Of a DNA stretch of 64,000 nucleotides, positions 11,231-20,400 are shown piece by piece; position 1 is the first letter of the stretch, and the number at the start of each line of letters is the position of its first letter. This stretch comes from Siphonodentalium dalli (lineage: Eukaryota > Mollusca > Scaphopoda > Gadilida > Siphonodentaliidae), in NCBI GenBank assembly GCA_032622095.1, contig CP136061.1, positions 49,233,797-49,297,796 of the forward strand, written 5' to 3'. Made by a program: the position numbers and the translations under genes. The notes under the pieces were generated by a model that saw only the letters and a program-made list of their open reading frames with translations, was not told where the DNA came from and did not search any database.

Positions 11231-12038
11231 AATACCTAGAGAAGCTTGAGGTATGGGCAGAAAAGTGGGGCATGCGATTCAACGCAAAGAAGTGCTATAT
11301 CATCTCCATGAGCAAAACAACATCTTTCACATACCAGCTAAACAACTGCCTACTGGAAGAAGTAGATGAAAACCCATACCTGGGGGTGACACTTTCCAAG
11401 GACATGAAATGGTCATCTCACATCACCAAAATCACACAGAAGGCGAATAGTACGCTAGGCTTCATTAGAAGAAACCTAAAGAAGGCTCCAGCCAAAAGCA
11501 AGCTGATCGCATACGAAACCTTAGTGCGACCAAAGATGGAATACGCATCAGTTGTCTGGGACCCCCACCTGATATAGGAGACATTGACAAACTAGAGAGG
11601 ATACAGAAGAGAGCAGCGAGATTCCTAACAGGGGACTATACATCACAAGAGGCAGGAACAATTACCAACATGCTGCGTGAATTACAGCTACAAACACTAG
11701 AAGGCCGAAGGTATGACCATCGACTCCAGTTGTTTGGCAAGGTAGTGGACGGGCTGGTCCCGGCTATCGACACCAAAGACCTGTTGAGACCAAAACAAAA
11801 AGTGGGTCGAAAAATTAAAGCTCGGAAGTTCGAGGGGTACGTATCAAAGAACTTTGTTTCTACGCAGGAGTGTAACAACTCAAAACCCTATGAACTAATC
11901 GACGCGCAGACTACAGAATTCAAAAACTCATTCTTCCCTAAAACAATCAAGGACTGGAATACTCTGGAAGAAGACAGCATGCGATCCATCCAAATGACAA
12001 TGGACGGAGAACCAGCTGAAAACAACAAAACGTCCTAA
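11230..12038 (+). pseudogene. LINE reverse-transcriptase C-terminal fragment, frameshifted
   Basis: Two overlapping frames encode a non-LTR retrotransposon C-terminus. The first (to 11577) has LEVWAEKWGMRFNAKKC, then YLGVTLSKDMKWSSHI and RPKMEYASVVWDPH, which are thumb motifs of Jockey/CR1-type enzymes. The second (about 11577-12038) has IDKLERIQKRAARFLTGDY and ends ...SFFPKTIKDWNTL. The frames separate where an extra 'ta' after 'ctgata' (about 11575) creates a TAG stop. Removing that dinucleotide would give IGDIDKLE, so a 2-bp duplication killed the frame. The catalytic palm and endonuclease are missing (5' truncation). Confidence 0.85.
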
Positions 12039-12039
12039 T

Positions 12040-12837
12040 CATCCCATCCCACGCGCTTATACATCCGAACGGATCCTGCGCGCATCAAATACAGATACAG
12101 AACTTTGGTCTAAACCCGCATAAAACCATAATGATATAATTCACATGACTCAGGGGGGATGGGGAGAAAAAAAAATTCCGACACGTATGCTGGGGGTGGT
12201 GGGTGTCAAAATAAGCCCAAGGCAATTTTTTCCTTCGTAACACCTTTTATTGGATTTTTACTAGTTTGTACTGGTTTGTAACACGAAGAAATAAATAATA
12301 AGGAACTGCAGCAACACTAAACACGATAGGGCCATTGGATGTTGGTTTGTGCCTCTTTAGGACAAGGGGAAGTATTCTTAATGCAGCTGAATCGCCCATG
12401 CAGTATTCTATGTAATTAACATCAAATAAGGATAACTTTAAAGAATTAAATTTAATGCCAAATCTGGTCAAACATGGACATTAAACACTGATGTATACAG
12501 AAAAAAACATGTAACATACCTAGACTTGTGAGTGGATAACACAATTATCTCATATGTGACAAAAGAGATAGAAAATGGTAATAATTCACAATCTCATGTA
12601 GTCACGAATGAGTTAATACATGTTTCTACTAAAAGTGTAGGTTTATTTTTTATTATATGCTTTACTCTCACATGCTACACTTGAGCGGTCAAATAGAAAT
12701 AATGCCTTTTCTGAACTCATACATGATTCCTGAATTCATACAAGATAAACTGTGAACGTTATAAAATTCCTAACCAATCCTGACCAATTTGAATCAATTG
12801 GAATCAATAATGAGTCTGGGTGGCACGTAGCATATAA
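12040..12837. other. Non-coding; G-rich dispersed repeat at about 12140-12240
   Basis: 'gggggtggtgggtgtcaaaa' text (12189-12210) belongs to the 'gtgtcaaaa' G-rich family also seen at 14180, 42880 and 52870. Nothing else recognised. Confidence 0.45.
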
Positions 12838-12997
12838 TAATTTAACCTATCTGGTATAATACAATCACCTATCTGGTGTAAAACAATATCACCTATCTGG
12901 AGTAAAACAAAATCACCTATCTGGTGTAGAGCAATATCACCTACCTGGTGTATAGACATAATATCTTTATATATTTCCATAACAAAGTAACAAAGCA
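12838..12997. repeat. 'cacctatctggtgtaaaac' tandem repeat, left flank
   Basis: Short units of the type 'aatcacctatctggtgta' are repeated about five times. The last 120 bp or so (12876-12997) recur after the inserted segment at 13491-13615 with very few differences. Confidence 0.75.
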
Positions 12998-13491
12998 CGA
13001 AAAGTGCACGTGGGCGGTGTTTTCTTTTGAAGTTGACTTTCAGTTTCGGAGCGTTGCTTGAAACTTGATAATTTGTCGTCCGTTATTCATGTTTATTTTA
13101 AACACGATAAAAGCTGCATGCAGTGCTGGAACTTACATGTGTGATGAATGCAACATGGTATATAAATCGCAAACGTCTTGGACAACGACCCATCTAAGCA
13201 TCCAGTACTACATAAACAGGCTACCCTGCGACTGTTGTTGCATCTTCAAGTTTATAACAACGGGTGTTTCCCAGTGGCGATTTGCAATTGTGCATGTACA
13301 TGCAAACTCTAAAAATTGCGCGTGATTTTAATTCCGATAATCCGTTTAGTGGTTATATATTTAATCGTCGTGACGACCGCATGGACGTTTTAATGTTTTT
13401 TCTCTCTCGACAATTCTCAATTGAAGTTAATAGTATCAGGAACGACGGTTGATCGCCACATAAGTTATGATGGAACTTCATGAAAGTTCAT
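12998..13491 (+). pseudogene. Eroded C2H2-like segment, copy 2, with the intact empty site
   Basis: Matches 3410-3847 joined directly to 10434-10491. The junction shows one TA (13434-13435) where copy 1 has the 6.6 kb transposon. The frame 13065-13325 matches copy 1, but differences such as C to Y and H to Y hit finger-like residues. The segment is flanked by about 120 bp direct repeats (12876-12997 and 13491-13615), so it looks copied into this place. Confidence 0.75.
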
Positions 13492-13615
13492 GGTGTAAAA
13501 CAATATCACCTATCTGGTGTAAAACAAAATCACCTATCTGGTGTAGAGCAATATCACCTACCTGGTGTATAGACATAATATCTTTATATATTTCCATAAT
13601 AAAGTAACAAAGCAC
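13491..13615. repeat. 'cacctatctggtgtaaaac' tandem repeat, right flank
   Basis: Near-identical to 12876-12997, ending in 'aaagtaacaaagcac' on both sides of the 494 bp insert. Confidence 0.75.
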
Positions 13616-14560
13616 AAACACTAAAAAGGTCTCTAAAAAGGACTACCACACACATTTTGGCACTAAAACAGTGACTATTAATTATGATTAACCGTGCGCG
13701 CTGTGTCAGTGACCGGTTACCCACTGAGGCATAGCTGCTATTCACAATAGCAATAAAGCTGCTTAATAGGTTTTGTGACGAGAAGGAAATTGAATGCAAC
13801 CTGGACACAATACAAAGACTTCAGTTTAGCAATAAAATGTTATATAAATGGTATATAAATATTAGAACGTCAGTTTGTCTATAAATGTTCTATATAATAT
13901 AATGATTAGAGAATATCTTGTCGTTGACTACGCGAATGTAGTGGCCAGTGGGAATGGCGTAGTTCACTCGCTTCCATGCTCTATTCATATACTAAGCTTT
14001 AAAATAAATTGACTGCAGAGTTGTGGAAATATGATATTTAACAAAAACGATTAAAAATCCACTGCAGTCAAGAATATACTGCTATAGACCAGTCCTGCTG
14101 TTCATTACTAGATTCACTGAATCTCAATGTAGGAGGTTTGGTCCTGGTTTTCTCTGTATGTTTGTGTTTTGCGTTCCACAAGGGGGTGGGTGTCAAAACT
14201 TGGCTGGAAAAAACTCTATGAAATGGAAACAAAATTGGGGTCGGGGGTGGGTGGGTCCAAAAAGTGGTCATCGGCAAAAAAGTAGCATACGTGTCTGGAA
14301 ATTTGTTCCGACCCCCCCCCCCCCTCCCCCGCATGACTGGGAAATTGTCTCCTTTAGTTTAACCTGTTTCAGAAGCTGTTTTAATTGAAAAAAATGTTAA
14401 TAAGGCAAATATGAAGATTTGTTTCAAATACTGGCTGATAGGCATTAATTTTGTCCGCTACCACATGTTATATGTACATGAATTGGAGTTTCCAGGTCAT
14501 GATGAGAGTATACTAGGTCTACCTGGGTAGTCAAATTCCATACTGCTAAATGGATATTCT
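13616..14560. other. Non-coding; G/C-run dispersed repeat at 14150-14340
   Basis: Contains 'gggtgggtgtcaaaac' and a 13-C run at 14312-14324. No exon recognised. Confidence 0.5.
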
Positions 14561-14573
14561 TATGCATCAATCA

Positions 14574-14668
14574 CAGGTCCCCTGATGCGATACCATCACT
14601 ACAAGTATACATGTATATATACTTGTACATAGTTGTGGTATCGCATTGCATGCAAGGGACCTGTAGAT
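14574..14668. repeat. Imperfect inverted repeat
   Basis: 'caggtcccctgatgcgatac' near 14575 is the imperfect inverse of 'gtatcgcattgcatgcaagg' plus 'gacctg' near 14638-14663. The loop holds the self-complementary 'acatgtatatatacttgtac' type of text. Confidence 0.6.
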
Positions 14669-14888
14669 GCGTGATGTCGGTTTCTTGGAAGCTGGATTGG
14701 ACGTTTGTGCCATTGGGGTTATCAGGCTTTCCATAATTACACCGGGTTGGGTTAATCACTTTAAATCCAACAATGCTAAACTGACAGGTGTCGTCGCATT
14801 GGAAGATGTGTGTTGATTGCAATGCATGTGCGACCTTACGTATGACCGGTAGCAATTTAATTACCGTACTTGTCCAGGCATCACTGTA
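14669..14888 (-). CDS. Unidentified protein-like open exon
   Basis: The minus-strand frame stays open from an acceptor-like 'attactacag' (ending near 14889) through residues such as ALQSTHIFQCDDTCQF and NPTRCNYGKPDNPNG to SSFQETDITHLQ. Composition (paired Cys, N-P-D-N-G turns) looks like a real extracellular or capsid-like domain rather than random sequence. I do not recognise the family. It ends at an inverted repeat that may have interrupted it. It could equally be a transposon relic. Confidence 0.25.
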
Positions 14889-15589
14889 GTAATTTCAGCA
14901 GTTATATCCCGACTATGGAACGTGAAATATTTTCACAGCGAAGTGGAGTGTCCGTAGTATGGAAATAATATTAGGGTCCCTTCCTAATGGCGCTTTTGTC
15001 GCGCACCGAAAGCGACAGAATTAAGCGACAAAATGTGCGACATAATGCGACATTTCTCATGTTTTGGTATACGCACCGAAAGCGTTAGAAGCGCCAAAAT
15101 ATGAAACATTATGGCGCACATTTTATCGCTTCTGGAGCTTTCGGTGAGCCAAAACATGCGACATTATCGCATGGTTTGGCGCGCACCGAAAGCAACATGC
15201 ACAAGCGCCAAAATTTCCGACATTAAGGCTCACATTTTATCTTTACTTGCATGCGCTTCTGTCACTTTCGACGCCGACTAAATTAATGGCTCACATTTTT
15301 TCGTTTTCGGCGCGCGCCTGAAGCGCCAAATGTTAGGAAGTCGCATTAATTGTATTCCGCACCGTATAGTCATGATCCAATCATCATAGAAAATCAATTA
15401 CTTTTATTATTTATCTGAATATTGTGGTATTTACTATTAAAAATTTTCACCACCCTAAGGCTTGGCTAGCTTTGGCTTCATCTATATAAACTATCATCCA
15501 TGGGTCTTTCCAAGATGGGAAACGGAAGCCCATTAGTGCCAATGCATAAAAATATATATATCGGCGATAAATCGCAAACCATTGCACAA

Positions 15590-16018
15590 ATCGCAAACTA
15601 TTGCACATATAAATCTCAAACCAGTGCGATAAATCGCAAAACAACTTTGCGATAAATCGCAAACTACTTTGTGAAAAATCGGAAACCTGTAGCGGTCGCG
15701 TTGTAAATATAGAAGGCCGATGACTTCTCTGCTCGAGCGTCTAGATCTCTTGGTCACGGTCGTCAGACGCTTTGTGTGGTCACTGAAGTTAAGCAACATC
15801 GAGCTCGGTTAGTCCTTGGATGGGTGACCGGCTTGGGATTAATTCCGGGTGCTGCCAACTTTCGGTGCGACCCCCGCACTCCTCCATCTCGTTCTGTTAC
15901 AAACCAAAGATGTTTGCGATTTATCATAAATGTTTGCGATTTATCACAAAGTAGTTTGCGATTTATCGCAAAGATGTTTGCGTGTAGTTTGCGATTTATC
16001 ACAAAGGATTGCGATTAA
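15590..16018. repeat. Inverted 'gcgataaatcgcaaac' arrays flanking the 5S-like block
   Basis: The left array (about 15570-15690) repeats 'gcgataaatcgcaaac'. The right array (about 15909-16018) repeats its inverse, 'gtttgcgatttatc'. Together they make large hairpin arms around the 5S-derived segment. Confidence 0.75.
15777..15862 (+). pseudogene. 5S rRNA-derived segment (SINE3-like head or 5S pseudogene)
   Basis: 'tggtcactgaagttaagcaa' followed by 'catcgagc', 'ggttagtccttggatgggtg', 'accggcttggga' and 'ccgggtgctg' follows eukaryotic 5S rRNA from roughly nucleotide 42 to the 3' end. The internal promoter parts are all recognisable: A box ('agttaagcaac'), intermediate element, and C box ('ggatgggtgaccg'). 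The first 40 nt or so are not recognisable and there is a 3-nt insertion ('tta') near the end. It sits inside a TIR element, so it is not a functional rRNA gene. 5S-headed SINEs are an established class; a SINE body was not identified here. Confidence 0.8.
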
Positions 16019-16284
16019 TCGCAACTTTAGGTACTACACGAGGGCAACCTAGAAAATTTGCCTCGCTCGCTCCTCTCTGGTCGGTGTTATTAACACCGCA
16101 AATGCCAATATTGGCTAAAAGAGACTGGGTGTCTCCGCGACCCTTTGGATGGTATACATTGGCGTTGTTTGGTATAGTGGAATACTGTTTTATTGTACCT
16201 GCCAAAATTGTCTCAATGGCCTTTTTAAATAATGACAGCGTGTCTCGGTCGGATGGCTAGGGGGTCCGGGTGTCACCCTTTGTG

Positions 16285-16895
16285 TTTTGCGTACATGCAT
16301 AGCGATCGCTCGTGGGTGCAGAGGTGTATTCACTGCATGGTATATGATAACCGTTTCCTTAGTCAGACAACTATATGGTATAGGTGCGGTCGGTGCGTTT
16401 TCTGTTTTTGTGTACCTGACGGTACCGGCAGTAAGTTGGGGATTAACAATGCCAGTTCCACTCGAGCTACCGTCTTGAGGAATGGAATTTTGGTTATTAC
16501 ATGTCTATTCTGCACGATAGTGTACGAACCATCTCGGTCGGACCCTGTAATGGAGCGGTATACGATCGATGGGTGTTTTTGCGTACATGCATATAGCGAA
16601 ACCGACCGCAGCGTATGGATTAATATATTAATTTCCACCATATCTAGCAACTTTCCCGTTCGCACATGGATGTATATTGTTATTCGATGCATGATATGAT
16701 TAACCCTTACGTGGTCAGACAGCTAGGGTACAGTAGGTGCGATCGGTGTCTTTTTAATTGTTGCGTACCTGGCGAAACATGCCGTGACTTAGAGTGTTAA
16801 CAATGCCGCTTCCACTCGAGCTAACGACTTGAGGATTGGAATTTATGTACATACATGCATATAGTGCACGACCCATCTCGTTCGGAAGGTCGGGT
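16285..16895. repeat. About 350 bp tandem duplication inside the family C element
   Basis: 'tgcgtacatgcata', 'gtcagacaactat', 'ggtgcggtcggtg' and 'ccactcgagctaccg' recur about 290-355 bp later in the same order, with about 15-20% divergence by eye. Confidence 0.65.
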
Positions 16896-17001
16896 GCGGT
16901 CGCCTTTTAGTGGGACCCATATAATGGCGCTTGCTTTGTCCCTTTCGGCGCGCGCCAGAAACGCCATTTCGAAGTGGCCCTAATAGTATTCCATACTCAA
17001 A

Positions 17002-17124
17002 GATTGCCATTAAGAAAAAATAAAGCCCCGTCGCTCCGCCTCACATTGATCGCAAATCGATGGTCAGTTGTTGCTACCAACTGATTGATCAGAGACAGGC
17101 GGTCTGACACTCTCAGAAGTCAAC
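17002..17124 (+). promoter_or_regulatory. Probable 5' UTR / proximal promoter of the lectin gene
   Basis: The short unique stretch between the family C element and the ATG. It contains 'aaaaaataaag' (17014-17025), a weak TATA-like A/T patch, and an inverted pair 'tcagttgttgctaccaactga' split around 17063-17083. The true start site may lie inside the transposable element. Confidence 0.3.
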
Positions 17125-17457
17125 ATGTTCGCGATGACCGTCATGCACGGATTCAGATCCAGCTCCAGTCACAAGATGCGCACACTCCAGATGCTAGCGC
17201 TCTGCTTGCCGCTGATTTGCTTTGCCGACGATTTTTGTGAACGGCCATCATTTGAGGATCAAAATAGCGACAATATGATCTCGTTCCACGTTATAGGAAC
17301 AAGCAATCTTATGCATTGTCAGAAATTGTGTGCTTATGTCTCCAAGTGTCACAATGTCACATACGACGTGTCTGCGAAAAAGTGTTTTCTTTTGGAGCCT
17401 GGGGCCGGACCTACCATCAACGGTCCATCCTCGATACATGCTGAGAAGACAGCACTG
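17125..17457 (+). CDS. Lectin gene exon 1: signal peptide and PAN/apple-like domain
   Basis: Residues 1-111. The hydrophobic core LALCLPLICFA is followed by DDFCERPSF, then MHCQKLCAYVSKCHNVTYD and KKCFLLE. The C...C..LC....C....Y......C pattern is that of PAN/apple modules, which mediate protein or carbohydrate contacts. N341-type glycosylation cannot be judged, but NVTY is an N-glycosylation sequon. The donor is CTG|GTGAGT at 17458, phase 0. The family C transposable element ends 127 bp upstream of the ATG. Confidence 0.85.
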
Positions 17458-20400
17458 GTGAGTGATAGCTCCTCCTTGTTGTGCGTATGGTCAATTCTGG
17501 CACATTTCAGCACCTCAGCGATATATAAGCTAATACTCAGCCTCCAATTCAATTCGTTTAATCTCATCGACCGATAAGTGATACATATATTTTGAGATAA
17601 CATATTACATTATGTACAGTTGGTATTTTTATGATTTTTTATTTGGCGTCCAGCGTTTCAGCTGCTCATTTTTAGTTTAGCACCACAGAATAGTCGCTAA
17701 CGATTCATTACCGGGTTTACCTTACTTTTACGGGGAACTTAGAGCCACCAAGCCTCACTAACATACACCCTGTTGCCATACATTGACATGCTTACAGCGA
17801 AATATGATTTGTATATTCCAGTTATATAGAGTTTTTTTTAAATCAAAATGATGCGGAACACAGTAGATTGGTGCATCTGCTTCGCAATTCATCCCCAGCT
17901 AAAGGATCTCTCAACGTTAATTTAAATGTCAAGAAATAGAGTAACGCCAAGTGTTTTCAATCGGAGATGATTTCGCTAATTTGTCGAACAAAGATAAAGT
18001 CTTTCTAACCAGTCGGAACTTATGACGGAGAGCTCAATATACCCAAAATTTGCTATTAAATTCAATGAACCTGATATGCTGATATGAATGTTCGATTACT
18101 GCTATTAAATTCAATGAAACTGATATGCTGATATGAGTGTTCGATTAATGCTATTAAATTCAATGAAACTGATACATGTTGCTGATATGAATGTTTGACG
18201 AAGAACCGATAACGTTAAAGGTACTCAATCCGACCACACGGTCCCCATATCATAAAGATACAACAGCAACAACAACAATGTCAACTATGGTATCAAATTT
18301 CCCAAACCGTGTTACTTATCAACATTTTGTTCCAACTAAATATGGCCGTATTATCACTTGATTATCACGAAATTTGGCCGTATTACCACTTGATTTTAGA
18401 GTTATCCATCTTCATCCGCAATTTTGTCAGACCGTCGGTTTGACGACTGTTTTCTGGGCCACAAAGAAATAGTAATTCAGCGTTAATTCAGATTATGCAT
18501 CTTTAATAGCGAGTTCACATTTCGTATTCCCCAATTTATGACCGGATCTCAAGTTGATACCAAATTGATCTTTCACATCGTGTTTGGATGAAGTCCAATT
18601 TTATGTTTCTGCGATTAAGTTGATTTATCTACGCTAAGTACGTTGATATTAATTCTATCTACCAGGAAATAAAGCCGAAGCTTCGGTCCTAATGTATGCA
18701 TGGTAAAATATAGCCTGCCATATATAGACTCTACTAATCCTCAAATTCCAATGACAATTACAGATAAATTTACATATCTGATATGCTGACTTGCATTGGT
18801 TTTGGTCGATACCGCGTCAGACATATACATATATCTCATATATATTTTGAAGACCTCTGTCTGTATGTATGTTTGTTTGTTTGTTTGTTTTCTGTCTGTC
18901 TGTCTGTCTGTCATTAATACAAATCTACGATTCTCGACCGATCGGGACGAAACTTGGTACGTGTGTGTAGTTTGACCAGGCGGTGAACGTTGTCGTATTG
19001 GCGAGCCCGTGCGGCGCCCGCTTCGCGCATGCGCAGACGAGATCTCGGCAACGGGTGGAGCTATCGACTTGAAATTTGGTATGTGAATGTGTCTTGCCCC
19101 GGATACGAATTTTATCGGGTCGCCGAGCCCGTGCGACGCCAGCTTCGCGCATGCGCAGACCAGATCTCGGAAACGGGTGGAGCTATCGACTTGAAATTTG
19201 GTTTTTGAATAGCCCGGATGAATAGCCCGGACAACGTCGGGCTCATCATCTCATATATATTTTGAAGACCTCTGTTTGTTTGTTTGTTTGTTTGTTTGTC
19301 TGTCTGTCTGTCATTGATACAAATCTACGATTCTCGACCGATCGGGACAAAACTTGGTACGTGTGTGTAGTTTGACCGGGCGGTGAACGTTGTCGTATTG
19401 GCGAGCCCGTGCGGCGCCCGCTTCGCGCATGCGCAGACGAGATCTCGGAAACGGGTGGAGCTATCGACTTGAAATTTGCTATGTGAATGTATCTTGCCCC
19501 GGATGCGAATTTTATCGGGTCGCCGAGCCCGTGCGACGCCAGCTTCGCGCATGCGCAGACGAGATATCGGAAACGGGTGGAGCTATCGACTTGAAATTTG
19601 GTATGTGAATGTATCTTGCCCCGGATACGAATTGTATCGGGTCGCCGAACCCGTGCGACGCCAGCTTCGCGCATGCGCAGACCAGATCTCGGAAACGGGT
19701 AGAGCTATCGACTTGAAATTTGGTTTTTGAATAGCCCGGACAACAAAATTTAGTTTTTGAATAGCCCGGACAACGTCGGGCTCATCGAATTTTATCGGGT
19801 CGCCGAGCCCGTGCGACGCCAGCTTCGCGCATGCGCAGACGAGATCTCGGAAACGGGTGGAGCTATCGACTTGAAATTTGCTATGTGAATGTATCTTGCC
19901 CCGGATACGAATTTTATCGGGTCGCCGAGCCCGTGCGACGCCAGGTTCGCGCATGCGCAGACGAGATCTCGGAAACGGGTGGAGATATCGACTTGAAATT
20001 TGGTATGTGAATGTATCTTACCCCGGATACGAATTTTATCGGGTCGCCGAGCCCGTGCGACGCCAGCTTCGCGCATGCGCAGACCAGATCTCGGAAACGG
20101 GTGGACCTATCGACTTGAAATTTGGTTTTTGAATCGCAGACTAGATCTCGGAAACGGGTGGAGCTATCGACTTGAAATTTGGTTTTTGAATCGCAGACCA
20201 GATCTCGGAAACGGGTGGAGCTATCGACTTGAAATTTGGTATGTGAATGTATCTTGCCCCGGATACGAATTTTATCGGGTCGCCGAGCCCGTGCGACGCC
20301 AGCTTCGCGCATGCGCAGACCAGATCTCGGAAACGGGTGGAGCTATCGACTTTGAAATTTGGTTTTTGAATAGCCCGGACAACGTCGGGCATATTAATTC

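Larger units (their letters stand above)
14956..16997. mobile_element. 2.0 kb TIR element (family C), long copy
   Basis: The left end AGTATGGAAATAATATTAGG is matched by the inverse of the right end, '...cctaatagtattccatact'. Similarity continues about 40 bp through 'aatggcgcttt'. Subterminal blocks repeat 'cgcaccgaaagcg' and 'ggcgcgcgcc'. A 136 bp relative with the same ends lies at 44633-44768. No target duplication was identified and no transposase is visible. The right end lies 127 bp before the lectin gene ATG. Confidence 0.7.

Noticed and set aside
15777-15862. Functional 5S rRNA gene
   Set aside because: The first 40 nt or so are not 5S-like and there is an insertion near the 3' end; it sits within a transposable element.
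16232-16699. 155-codon open frame as a transposase of the family C element
   Set aside because: It spans a 350 bp tandem duplication, has no DDE/DDD or zinc-finger motif, and an overlapping frame on the other strand is equally open.
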